64,000 nucleotides of DNA, from contig ML677334.1 of the NCBI GenBank assembly GCA_007922305.1, positions 17,463,853 through 17,527,852 on the forward strand. The letters are read 5' to 3'. The notes under the pieces were generated by a model. The model worked only from the letters and a program-made list of their open reading frames with translations. It did no database searches and had not been told where the DNA came from. The position numbers and the translations under genes are program-made. This document shows positions 42,227 to 53,620 of this stretch, piece by piece. The stretch's first letter is position 1, and every line of letters starts with the position of its first letter. Source of the DNA: Dermatemys mawii (Eukaryota > Chordata > Testudines > Dermatemydidae).

Positions 42227-43389
42227 TAGTGATACCAAATGCAACTTAAAATCAGAGGTTGTACAGGTAGGTGTCCTATCTGGTGGTGGTTACCTGTTTA
42301 AAAGGTCCGAGGAGCTATTTGATCCTTTCCCTCTAGCGTTTAAAGACAGAGATGACTAGACTCATTTGAGAGTCCTAGGTTTCCTTAGTGCAGAGATGAA
42401 CTTGCCGAGAAGCTGCTCTGAGGGGACTGGACACTGAATGTAGTATGGAGACAGTGTTGCAATGAAAAGACAACGCAGAAGAGGCAATAGAGGTTCCCCA
42501 TTATCAAGTGAAATCACTAAATAGCTGACAGCACTGAGACCTGGGCTAAGTTGTAGAACCTCAGAACACAGTCATACCATTCTGGTGTCATGTGATATAA
42601 ACATTTGACAATTACTAAAATACTCTAAAGTGCCACAGTATGGCACTTGAGCTTAAATAACGTAACTGTAAAGTAGCAGAGGCAGCTGTGAGCAGAAGCA
42701 CAAACAGCAACAAGCAATTGCACAGACTGCAGCAACATTGATGAACAGAGGCATCACTCAACTATCCTCTCCTCTCAGGGGTGTGAGGCAAACCCACCCA
42801 AACCTATCCCTGAACTCCCGGGATGTTGCTGACAACAAACTGTGAGTGGGATGCCATGGAGAGAAAAAGTGGCAAACTGAGAAAAAGGATCTTGTCCAAT
42901 ATACTGTGGGACAGGTGATTGATTCATTGATTGATTGCATATGTTCAAGTCATTGCAGCAATGTTTCTTCAAATTAATGCTATGATTACTTCTTTTAATA
43001 ACTGTTTTCTTTGTTATATGCAGACTTGATACTTGTAAGTGGGGAAGTATTTTCCCTTAGAGGAGCCCAAGGCTGGTGTCCAGTTTTCCCAGATTACTGA
43101 GTGGGGGCTTGAGCCAGTTCCATTTTGTATTGTTAAGAGGAACCCTAGATATTGAACCTTGTTGTTGCTTATACCACCTGGTAGAAGAGTTACATATATA
43201 GGAAATAAATATACAGATACAAAACATTCCCTCCCCTGTAAAGCTTGGAACTATATAAGAAAACAATTACAGGAGCAAGGGGGTTTATGTAACCTACCAT
43301 GTTGTGTACCTTCAGTTGGAAGGTACTTAATAAGCCGTAAAGATAATGCTTTGTAAAAGAAGCAGAGTCTAGGAAGCGTTACGCATACT
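42227..43389. other. Intergenic, no gene recognised
   Basis: Bases 42555-42680 repeat, in diverged form, the stretch at about 40530-40665 ('cataccattctggtgtcatg', 'gcttaaataacgtaactgta'), so a segment of about 120 bp is shared between the two places. Nothing else is recognised. Confidence 0.6.
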
Positions 43390-43397
43390 CTTTACTG

Positions 43398-43706
43398 CAG
43401 GGGTCGGCAACCTTTCAGAAGTGGTGTGCTGAGTCTTCATTTATTCACTCTAATTGAAGGTTTTGCATGCCAGTAAATACGTTTTAACATTTTGAGAAGG
43501 TCTCTTTCTATGTCTATAATATATAACTAAAATATTGCTGTATATAAAATAAATATGATTTTTAATATGTTTAAGAAGCTTCATTTAAAATTAAATGAAA
43601 ATGCAGAGACCCCCCCCAGGTGGCCAGGACCTGGGCAGTGTGAGTGTCACTGAAAATCAGCTCGTGTGCTGCCTTCAACACTCGTGCCGTAGGTTGCCTA
43701 CCCCTG
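43398..43706 (+). mobile_element. hAT MITE, 309 bp, copy 1
   Basis: The termini are CAGGGGTCGGCAACCT and AGGTTGCCTACCCCTG. The flanking 8-mers CTTTACTG (43390-43397) and CTTTACAG (43707-43714) match at 7 of 8, a hAT-type duplication. The interior 'agaagtggtgtgctgagtct' recurs inverted at 44842-45152. Confidence 0.9.
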
Positions 43707-43714
43707 CTTTACAG

Positions 43715-44833
43715 TGTGCTGCACCTCTGAGTAGCTATGCAGCAAATGAGACAAGGTTGCTTACTAGTTCTGCCTAGTGTAACTATCCAGAGTATTAGTA
43801 AGAGCACACAGTTAGGAGGAACGTTGAAAGGTAAAAACATAACATTTTTTCCACGTGCAAGTTTGGAGCCTTTGTAATCGACAAGTTTACAAGTCTGGGT
43901 GAAATGCTGGCTCCACTGTGATCTACAGTAAAACTTCCTTTGACTTCCATGGGGCAAGGATTTTACCCTCTATGTACAGGTCATGAACAACATGATGTCC
44001 CGCAAACCTGGTTTTGCTTTTGCAGTTCTGATGCAGTGTAGGCAAATATTGGGGATACTTTTAGTTTTTGGATTTAGTTTCCTCTTTTAAGAATCACAAT
44101 TGAAAAAAAAACACAAGGAAACAGAATAGAAGACCCAGCATCAACAGAAACTTAGGGTTGCAAAGTTAGGCATTCCAAAGTCATGCACGCATTTGTTCGT
44201 ACACATTGCGGTCCTGATTTTCATCAGAGGCTACTATTGCTGCAGGACCCTAACCATGCTGTCAGTTACATTCAGCCTTTAAGGTGCTACCCACCCCAAA
44301 GCAGGCATTGTCTCTCCTTGAAATCCCTAGTTTGTGGGTGGCTTCATCCCCTTTCATTATACTTTACACACTAGGGCAGAAGGGAAGCAGAACTACATCC
44401 CAACTGTAACTTCCCACCTCCTGTGAAGTGAAGTGCACACTCCGGGGCACACAGAGGTAGCAGTCCCAGTTCTCAGAACAAAGGGACTGTGCTCGATATT
44501 GCACACGCAGGCTCCACTGCACATGGGCAGAGGCCAGTCACAGTAAATGTACAGCTTGGTCACTGAACAGTGAAAAAGGCAGAGCTCTTTCTCTCTCTCT
44601 GGGCCAAATTCTCTTTTCAGTTTTAACAGCAGAAATGTAGATTTACTCATCAATCTGAATTTACACTGCTATAATGGAGGGGAAAAAAGCCTCGTTGTGA
44701 GCAGCTTGTGGGTAATGAATGAGGCAGGGTGCACTCATTAAGCAGTTAGGATAAAAAACAAAGGGACACAAAAAGCAATTGTTCTGTGTATAATTGTTTC
44801 TCACTTATTAGAGCATCAGCCATTTGCACTAAG
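43715..44833. other. Intergenic spacer between two inverted hAT MITEs
   Basis: This is 1.1 kb of plain sequence with no recognised gene; the frames of 60-86 residues show no family. Confidence 0.6.
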
Positions 44834-44841
44834 CATTATAC

Positions 44842-45152
44842 CAGGGGTAGGCAAGCTATGGCACAGGTGCCAAAGGCGTCACGAGAGCTGATTTTCAGTG
44901 GCACTCACACTGCCTGGGTCCTGGCCACTGGTCTGGGGGGCTCTGCATTTTAATTTAATTTTAAATGAAGCTTCTTAAACATTTTAAAAATCTTATTTAC
45001 TTTTCATACAACAATAGTTTAGTTCTATATTATAGACTTATAGAAAGAGAACTTCTAAAAACGTTAAAATGTATTACTGGCACGCGGTACCTTCAATTAG
45101 AGTGAATAAATGAAGACTCAGCACACCACTTCTGAAAGGTTGCTGACCCCTG
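44842..45152 (-). mobile_element. hAT MITE, 311 bp, copy 2 (inverted)
   Basis: The termini are CAGGGGTAGGCAAGCT and AGGTTGCTGACCCCTG. The flanking 8-mers CATTATAC (44834-44841) and TATTATAC (45153-45160) match at 7 of 8. The body is the reverse complement of 43398-43706, with 'gaagactcagcacaccactt' near the right end. Confidence 0.9.
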
Positions 45153-45350
45153 TATTATACAGACACCTAGAGAGGACAGAGACAGTCCCTGCCTGAAGGA
45201 GCTTGCAATCTAAATAGCCAGGACAAAGGGTGAGAGAGGAAACAGAGGAGAGAGTGACTTAGTTAGGATCACAGAGCAGAACTAGGAGTGGAACCCAGGT
45301 CTCCTAGCCCAGTGCCCTGCCCATTAGACTGAACTGTCGCTCCAAAGTGT
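45153..45350 (+). repeat. MIR-like CORE-SINE fragment
   Basis: 'gacagtccctgcctgaagga', 'gcttgcaatctaaat', 'agtgacttagttaggatcac' and 'gtggaacccaggtctcctag' follow the order of a MIR-type core (compare the core words for 'gacttgcccaaggtcac' and 'gaacccaggtct'). The copy is diverged and begins in or just after the target duplication of the MITE to its left. Confidence 0.6.
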
Positions 45351-48300
45351 CTCTTCTAATGAATTATTTTAAAAGCAGTACCACAACCCCACCTCACTCA
45401 GGGACTGATTCTGCTCCTATTGTAGTCAGTGCTAAAACCCCCATTAACTTCAGTGGTACAGGGTAGGCTGTCACTACGCATGATGGATGTTGTGCTTTAA
45501 GGTCTCAACCCTGCATGGTGCTCATTGAAAGCTGCCAACTGCCCACAAGGTCCATTGTATTTTATTTTATTTTTTTAAAAAAAGACCTCTTTATAAATGG
45601 GGAAAGTTTTAGTCTGGATGACTGGCACTCATTTTAATTACAACTCTGTATATATGGATCAGACACCTCAGATGCTGAACAGAAAATCCCAGCAAGGAAA
45701 TGAAGGTCAGTCAGATTAAGATAAGCTATCCATAAAGAGTCAGCTTCAGCAAATGGTTAACAATATTATTTAAATGTCATCTAGGTTAACTGCGACATAA
45801 TTATAGCTCATACGTACTGGTATTCAACACCATTCAGCTTTTGGAAATACATATAATTCAAGTGGAAAAGAGCCCATTATTTCAGTAATAACCATACTAT
45901 TCATACTGCTGGGCTCTGACTGTTGCATGGTTGAGGCTGAGTCCCCTAAGCAGTTGCTGTTGTGAGAGCTGGGGACACTGAGTTCTCTTAAGAGGTGCTA
46001 TCACCTCTCATTTCATTTTTCTTTCACCTCCCCAGTCCTGTATATTTAAAGCTCCCTTGGGAGCTAGTCAGGATCAGGCACCATTGGCAAGTCTTCAATT
46101 CTCAGTCTCTCTAGGAACCAGGCCCATCAGCAGGGTGGTGACAAGAAATAGTTACCATGGTAACCACAGGCTTTTGGTCTCCTCCACTCACCCTTGGGAG
46201 AAGTGCCAAGAGGGAGTATTTTCTCCTTCTCAGGATGGTAAGTAGTAGACAAGAAGGAAGGCCAGACCACAAAGGAGGCTTTTTCTTCCATGCCTACAAG
46301 GGACTATAGGAAGTCGAGCACCAGAGTGCTTTATTTATTTTAGTTTATTTTCCCTTGCTCCTCATTACGTAGCCTGTTGGCCAGCCAGGCAGAGCCAGAA
46401 GCACTAATTAGTCCAGCTGATCAACCTTTTTCATATTTTTCAATTATGACATTTGATATTTACTGAATTTAATATTTTTTATTAGAGCTGGTTGGAGCAT
46501 TTTTGACAATTTTCCCCCAAAATATGCTATTTCCTTGAAACCAGAATGTTTTGTGAAGATTATCAGTTTCAACAGTGTTTTCAACGGGAAGATTTCTAGG
46601 CTGAACTTTCTGGTCACTTGTGACCAAAGAGAGCTGCATTGAAAATCCATCCTTTTCAATCTGAAATTGGCCATTTTGACACCTCATAAATTGTTGTGAA
46701 AAGTAATTGTCATCCTGTGGCTAGCACTAGTTTTGGTGAATGTTTTGCATGTTTTCCCCTCCTCTTTTGGTTAAAATATAACCTGGTGGATGTTGTGAAA
46801 ACTTGAAATTGCGGGATGGGTGGGGAACCTCACAGACTTTTTTTTAATCACACATTTTCACCTTTTCTCATCCAATTCTTTTAATTAGAACCGCTAGCTT
46901 TACTTTGTTACATATAGAAGCACACCACAGCTGCTAGCAGCAGACTTACAGGTGAATTAAAGGAGCCCAACATTTTCACAGTGATAATCAACAACAATCA
47001 GCAGGCAACTGTAGGGCCAGAATTGTATTCAGTGAATGTGTTACAGTAGTTAGCTGTCTTCAATAATTAGCATTAGAAACAGGCTGAAATCCTGACAGAA
47101 AACCTCAGCATACCATGGTTGTAGTTTGAGTGCGGGGAGGTTGGTCAATTCCTTTAGCATGGCTGTTATAACCCCTATCACCATCTGAACTATTTTTGCC
47201 TCTGCTGAATCTCTGACTGCACCTGTTATTGAACTAGTTTCAAAATGTAAAGCTAAAAGTAAGTTTCAGCCCTGAGATGGTCAGTACCTTTCTATATCAG
47301 GGCATAGAATGTTTTCTAGAAGCAAAATTGCCTCTTATTAATGCATTTGAGCACTGAATCCTCCCAACTAGTACAAAGAGAGAAGGATCAGGCTCTTTGT
47401 GCTATTTGTTTGTAATTTACACAAAATGGATTCAGTGATATTGCTCAAGATTTGTGTGGATGTGAACCAGTTGTAAACTGCAGATCTGGATCCAGATGAC
47501 AAACATTGCAGGGTCCAAGGTACTCAGATTCAGAGAATTATTTTGGTCCATTGCAAAATCACCCCTGGGTTTGTATTTCTAATAGTTTTGAGGTGTGAAC
47601 AGCCATGGTTTCTGTTTGATGTTATCTCTAAAAATGTGCAGTTTCAAAAGTGTGTGGACAGTGGGGTAATTGTATGTGGGAAGAGTCACTTGCCCTCAAC
47701 TGGTTCCAGCCAACTCTGCCTATCAAATCTAATTGTGTAGGACCACTTCACTGAAATGTCTGACCACCCACATTGGCTGATCAAGTGAGGGGAAAAATGA
47801 GCAGTAGGGAGGGATAGTAAGTGCTGATATATGAAATCCTGGCACCTTTGAAGTCAATGAAAATATTGCCCTGACTTTAGAAGGGCCAGTATTTCCCCTT
47901 TGCTCCCTTACCTTTCTTCTTTTCAACTGCTGTAATGAAATCAATCATCATAATATTATTCTTTGGTCACCCTGGAATATATCAGAACCTTTTCCACATC
48001 AGCCTGACACAAAACATTGCCATTTCTATGGGGAAAAAAATCTTCTACAAAAACAGATTTCCCTCTTTCCCCTGCAAAAATTAACAATTATAAAGGGGAA
48101 GGCAGACAAAGCTGCAAAATGTTTTGGGGTTTTTTTCACCATACTTGCAAAACTGGGAATTTCCCCTGTCTCCCCAATTCTAACAGTTGTTGAGGAGATC
48201 TCTGTAAATAAAATTTGTACCATCGGTAGATAAAAGAATATTTCCACGGTGAAATTGTGTAAACCCCAATAGATCTGGAGAATAAGATGAGAGCAAACTA

Positions 48301-48409
48301 GCTCTCTAATTAGTGTGTGTGCTTGTTTTTTTAATTATCCCAGCATGTAGTCAGACTCTCCAAGTGTTTCAACAAGAGCCCATCTCTTTCAAATTGAAAA
48401 AGAATGTTG
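45351..48409. other. Intergenic, no gene recognised
   Basis: An A/T-rich repeat related to that at 580-870 and 11020-11180 lies at about 46484-46690 ('gagctggttggagcattttt'). The rest shows nothing I can name. Confidence 0.6.
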
Positions 48410-48417
48410 TGATAAAC

Positions 48418-48609
48418 CAGGCCCGCACAACTCAGAAAGCAGCAAGGGCCATATTACTGCAAAAAAACCCAGCTGTGGGCCAAAAAGCCCCACCCTCGCC
48501 TTGCCCCACCCCCATCCACTACCCCCCCCCCTACTGCTTGGCTTGCCCCACCCGTACTTATCCCCCGCGGGCCGCATGTAGCCCCCGGGCCACATGTTGT
48601 GCAGGCCTG
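48418..48609. mobile_element. hAT MITE, 192 bp, GC-rich core
   Basis: The termini are CAGGCCCGCACAACT and TGTTGTGCAGGCCTG. The flanking 8-mers TGATAAAC (48410-48417) and TGATAGAC (48610-48617) match at 7 of 8. The interior has a poly-C run and 'cgcgggccgcatgtagcccc'. No frame in it is a gene. Confidence 0.9.
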
Positions 48610-48617
48610 TGATAGAC

Positions 48618-50104
48618 AATACTGTAGCACGCAGACACATTCCTGTATTTCTTCCAGGCTACCACAAGATGGCACAGTTAGTTCACAGTAACAAACTTTT
48701 TAAAAGGACTGTAGGCAGTAGTAAAACAGGAATGGTCAAGGCACTAGAAACCTCATCATAACTAGACGTGCAATTCAAAGATTGCAGAGTGAGCTGTCTA
48801 AGTCCCAGTCTACAGAGGAGGCAGTAGACAGTCCAGCTCCTCCATGCGTAAGAAAAGGCCTTATATTTAATAACCCATAGATTGAAATGCTGGTTTCTTA
48901 AGTCAGTTTGGAAGTTTTACCACTGACTTTAATGGGGTCAGGATTTCACCACTAATTTTTAACCAACTTAAAATAATAGTTACTTCCATCCAGTCTTGCC
49001 CTATTGATCTATGCACATACATCCCTTTTGCTAGAATAGCCCATCCCTCAAGCAACCAGGAACAGGGGCTTTAGGAACAGAAACTCACACTTCTATAAAC
49101 AGCCACGAGAGGGAGAAGAAGAAAGATTGGGGCAGGGGGAGGGGTGAGGGGGAGGAAGTCCCTGTTCTTCTAGGAGCCAAGTGGGGAGAGAAAGAAGAGA
49201 AGAATGTATAATGAATGGAGTCTGTGACAGCCTTTCTTGGGCCACCAAATAATGAGACTACAACATCCGGACAGTGCTTTGTGTTCACTTTATGATGATT
49301 TATCAATAGGAGATGGCACTGTGTCCCACTGCAGCTGTGTCCTAGTGTATCCACACTACATCATGAAGCAAATATCACATGTTATAATGTGCACTGGAAT
49401 TGTTTTGTTTTGTGGGTCTCATTCTGGTTGTTAGGCTTGGGAAGGGAGTGGCTGGCGTCTGCAGTTGCTCTTCAAGGTGAGTAGTCCCACTTTTGTAGTT
49501 CTAACTTCCTCAGCAACAATACAGAGAGATTGACGTGGAGAAAGATCACTGAGTTCTATTCAGACTGTTGCTTCCTTGTGGCTCAGACCTGGTTTCCTTT
49601 TCTCCTCTAAAGAACTTAGTGGCACATTTTGGGCATTTCAATATATCACAGAGGGCAGTGGCATAAAACTATGTAAAAATTACAAGCTGTCAGTTTAAAT
49701 CCTAAAAAGTTTCATGGTCCTGTAGATTAGGGGGCTCTGCTGGGAAGTGTGCACAGTGCAGTCAGTCTGCAGAATGCCAGGCTCAGGTGGGGTGAGTTGT
49801 GCTTCTGTATCTTTAGGAGCAGCTTATTTTTTCTCTCTATCTGCTCTTAGATCTTCTGTGTTATAATTCTGAATTCTAAGAAATGAAGTAGTGTTAAGTT
49901 GCAATCTTTCAGCAAAAATATTTTATGTTTGAATCTGACTTCTCTGTTTGTGTAGCAACCATTGGAGCAGAAGGGAGACAAGAGTTTTCCTCTGAACCTT
50001 GCCCTTCCTCTCTCAGGCATTTCCTGATCTCCCTGAGGTTCTTTTTACTTGGAGAAATAAATCGTGGCATTATGTCCTCATAGTTTGCTAAATAAAAAGG
50101 GCTC
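48618..50104. other. Intergenic, no gene recognised
   Basis: Ordinary sequence with scattered purine-rich tracts ('gggggaggggtgaggg' near 49135). No exon or RNA gene can be supported. Confidence 0.6.
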
Positions 50105-50549
50105 TGTCACAGTGCAGAGGTTTTAAACACCTCTGCTGCCTGCTAAAGACCCTGCTTCCCTGCAGCGTGGCTGTGTAAAAGGGCTAAAACCTTGAGTAGG
50201 GAGCTGAGCTGAAGGCACTAATTAGGGCAGGGTCAGTGCAACCTACTGAGCCAGGTGGAACCGCTGGGGCTGATGACTGGGGAAGGGTACAAACTCAGGA
50301 AAGAGCTCAGAGAAAGAGGCTAGCCAGGCAGGAGGATAGGGGGTACTTAGCTCTGTCTCTGCTGGTTGAGACAAACCTCAAGGGGCCAGTGGACCTGATG
50401 AGAGGTCTGATTTTGGGGAAGTTGGGACTATATCAGCACTGTAAATAAATGAGCATGGGTGAAGCACTAGAGTGGAGTGTTTGAGACCTTTTCTTTCACC
50501 AGCCTGAGCACAGGGACTAGGGGAAGGAAGCCTGTGCTGCCCCATGACA
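50105..50549 (+). mobile_element. LTR-like element, 445 bp, likely solo LTR
   Basis: The sequence starts TGTCACAGTGCAGAGG and ends CTGCCCCATGACA, so it has TG...CA ends with inverted TGTCA/TGACA. The flanks GGCTC (50100-50104) and GGTTC (50550-50554) agree at 4 of 5, consistent with a 5-bp duplication carrying one later change. 'gtaaataaatgagcatgggt' near 50441 supplies an AATAAA-like signal. No viral genes are adjacent. Confidence 0.7.
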
Positions 50550-50554
50550 GGTTC

Positions 50555-51068
50555 TCTGCAATTTCCCTCACCACTTTCTCTCTACACCATGCAAGGAGGA
50601 ACACAAACTGGTCTTTACATTCGGCTCTGTTACATCAACAGAGTCACAAGAGTCAGATGCATCTCACAGTAGAATTTTTGTATGTATTATTACTTTTTGT
50701 TTCCCCTTATTTGATACCTATCTGCCCCTAAGCCATTCAGTCTTCTTTTCACCACCATAAGTATCTTCATTAGTTCTCCTGTGTTCTTCATTCTTACTTT
50801 TTGGTTCTCAAGGGTGGATGGGAAAACAAGTATCCATAATTTTGAACCTACTAGAACACTGTGAATTTGAATGCTTGACTCAAAGATCATTGAGCCAATG
50901 ATCTATTTAGCAGAGAATAGGAGGGAGAAGGGAAAATGTAGAGGAAAGGGAAGGTCAAAAATTTGAGCAAAAAAATGGAACAAAGTGGAAAAAGTAGAGA
51001 GGCTGTGAAAAGAGGACTAGAGAAAAAATCGGTATTTTGGAGATTCTCTAGTTGATGATATCCTGTAT
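50555..51068. other. Intergenic, no gene recognised
   Basis: Nothing recognisable; the purine-rich stretch at 50920-51020 produces spurious frames. Confidence 0.6.
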
Positions 51069-51495
51069 CTAGGGTTATGCCTATACTTAGGGTGACCAGA
51101 CAGCAAATGTGAAAAATCAGGATGGGAGCTGGGGGGCAATCAGAGCCTATATTAGAAGAAAACCCCAAAATTGGGACTGTCCCTATAAAATCGGGACATC
51201 TGGTCACCCTATCTACACCACACAGCTTTTTGGCGATATGGCTGAGTCACTACAGCCGTGCTGCTAATAGTTTCATAGTGTTGCCACTGTTTGTCGTTTG
51301 CTCTGCTGCTGACAAAAACCTTCTACCCCACAATGGGTGGCGTTCGCATTGTAGGCAGGAGAGTGCTTCTGCCAACAATGTACTGTTCACACTAGCGCTT
51401 GTCGCGGCAAAACTTTCATCTTTTGTGGGGGAAGAGGTTTAACACCTCTGAAAGACAAAAGTTTTGTCATTCAATTGCCACTGTAGACATAGCTT
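51069..51495. mobile_element. Harbinger-type MITE interrupted by a hAT MITE
   Basis: The left end 'agggttatgcctatact' pairs with the complement of the right end 'cactgtagacatagcttc', and the interior 'ctgctgacaaaaaccttcta' and 'gacaaaagttttgtcat' matches the 37438-37742 element. The host sequence is split between ...cctatact and tctacacc... by the 120-bp hAT MITE at 51090-51209. Confidence 0.75.
51090..51209 (-). mobile_element. hAT MITE, 120 bp, nested
   Basis: The sequence GGGTGACCAGACAGC...TGGTCACCC is the inverted orientation of 23582-23701. Including the TA termini, the flanking 8-mers CCTATACT and TCTACACC match at 5 of 8; both look like damaged copies of the host's 'TCTACACT'. Confidence 0.85.
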
Positions 51496-53309
51496 CAAAT
51501 AATGAAATCTGTATGTGCTTAATACATAACATCTAATTTTACCATATGGCCAACTTCAGTTTTTGCTGTATTTCTTCATGCCACTAAAACTTTATGAGGC
51601 ACTTGTATTTTTGTCAGCTTACTGGGATCTATATCAACATGCTGTATTTCAATTTTCATGCCCCCCAGTCTGTTAAACATCTCATCAAACTCTTAGGGAT
51701 ATATTTTACATCCTATTTTGTTGGCAAGTTATAGATCCATTTAATTGTTTTGAATATGTTTATTGTGATTAGGGTCTTGTGACAAATGTTCAGTGTCCAC
51801 CTGGTCCAGCAGCTCTACTATTGCAGGAAAACACAGATGTTGCTGAGGGGAAAAATCTGAGCTGCAGAAGTTTGCTCACTAGTGATGAAGTGCAAGCAGA
51901 AACAGCCCAGTTTGATTCATAACCCAGGTTCAGCGACCATGGTTAACAATTTAAGAAAGCATCACTTTTCTAGTAATGAGAGCCCATTTCATAAAGAGAC
52001 GTTAGGATTCAGGGAACTTCATGGTACCATTTAAACAGAGTGTAACTGCACGTTAACATGTATGGTGGTTTAAAGAACATTAGGCAGGTTGACTTAGTAA
52101 CACCCTTATTAGACTCAGATAAGTTAATAAATGGTCACCAGATGGCAAAATATTGCATATTTTTGACATGTCTCAGGCTAGTAATTTCCTCCAAGGAAAG
52201 ATACTCTGGGTTTTATTGATCCAGCATCCCAAAGTGGGTCCATATGGAGTTTCCAACTTTCCACAATGGAAAAGTAGGCTGCTACCAGGAGAAACCTAGC
52301 AAGGAGAGCTACCTTTTTCTTGTTTATCCGAAGAGTCATTGTTAACTTGTAGTAATGAGCTGAAAACATTAGCTGATAGTTAAGACCTATTTTTTTTTAT
52401 CTTCTCCCAGAAGACACTTTTATTCTGGTGTGATTCCACTGTATCCGGTGGGCAAGACTGATCTTGGACCAAGCATGCGCACACAAGGAGGAAGACTGGG
52501 TAAGTGCTCCATCACCGCACTCAGATTTTGAATCCAATGCCAGGCACAGAGAAAACTATAATCCCCGAGATGTGGTGGGGGGCACAGATGTCCCCAGAGG
52601 GATCAGAGGGGAAATGGAGTTGTGGCTTATTCCGCCCTCTGCACTGGACTGTCAAGCTTAGCAGTTGCACTGGGGAACATGGGATGGACTATCCTAAAGC
52701 TCTGTGCAAACTCCTCTCTCTGACTAGAGCTTTCACTATAAGCCTTCTCTTTCTCTCATGTGTGCACAATGAACACACAGAAACTAAACAAACAGTGAAC
52801 TGAGCTATTTTCCCCACAGGCTGGGGGAGACACAAGACATCATTGTCATTAGTAGTTTTAAATACTTGAAGTGCTCTAATGCTACCCCGATAGAAACCAT
52901 ATAAATACATAGAGAGATATAGTTAAGTATATACACTTATTAATCTCAATGCCAATGTAAAATATAATTAACACCCAGGGATAAAAGAGAGGGTGAAAAC
53001 ACAGCAGCATAACCCCTAACCAGCAGGGAGTAAAGAGAGAGAAAATTAAATCTGATTGAAGCTGGAACAGCATGAAGGGATATAGCAAGAAGCCATGCTT
53101 GACAGGTAAGAGCTTATGGGCTCAAATTTTTGAAATTGCTAAAGAGTCTTAGGATCCTAGGACAGATTGTTAAAGATATTCAGGCACCTAAAGATGCAGA
53201 TAGGCATCTAGTAGGATTTTCAAAAGCACCTTGGCACCTAACTCCCATTGAAATCAACAGGAGTTCAGGGCAAGATTTTTAAAGGTATTTTGATGCGTAA
53301 CTCCCAATG
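51496..53309. other. Intergenic, no gene recognised
   Basis: No gene or named element is seen up to about 53130. From there to 53309 lies an old repeat with 'ggcacctaactcccattgaa', which continues after the CR1 insertion at 53310-53493. Confidence 0.6.
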
Positions 53310-53620
53310 AATCATAGAATCTTAGAATATTAGGGTTGGAGGACAACACCAACTAAATCATCCCAGCCAGGGATTTGTCAAGCTGGGCCTTAAAACCTCT
53401 AAAGATGGAGATTCTACCATCTCCCTAGGTAATCCATTCCAGTGCTTCATCACCCTCCTAGTGAAATAGTGTTTCCTAATATCCAATAGGAGTGAAGTGC
53501 CTAAAATCCTTTAAAAAATCTAACTCTACATGCCTAGGCTCCTTTTGAAATGCTAACTGGGCACATATCTGCATCCTTAGGTGTCTGAATACCTTTAAGA
53601 ATCGATTCCTTAAGAATCTA
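53130..53620. repeat. Old 'aggcacctaactccc' dispersed repeat, split by CR1
   Basis: The words 'aaaggtattttgatgcgtaa', 'ctcccattgaaatcaacagg' and 'gtgtctgaatacctttaaga' recur in the same style near 18250-18430, 38540-39170 and 40080-40350. The CR1 fragment sits in its middle, so the repeat is older. Confidence 0.5.
53310..53493 (-). mobile_element. CR1 LINE 3'-end fragment
   Basis: The sequence starts 'aatcatagaatcttagaata' and carries 'gggttgga' then 'aactaaatcatcccagccag', 'ggatttgtcaagctgggcct' and 'gtgtttcctaatatccaa'. It is the reverse complement of the CR1 3' region, longer than but colinear with the 3619-3750 fragment. Confidence 0.85.
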
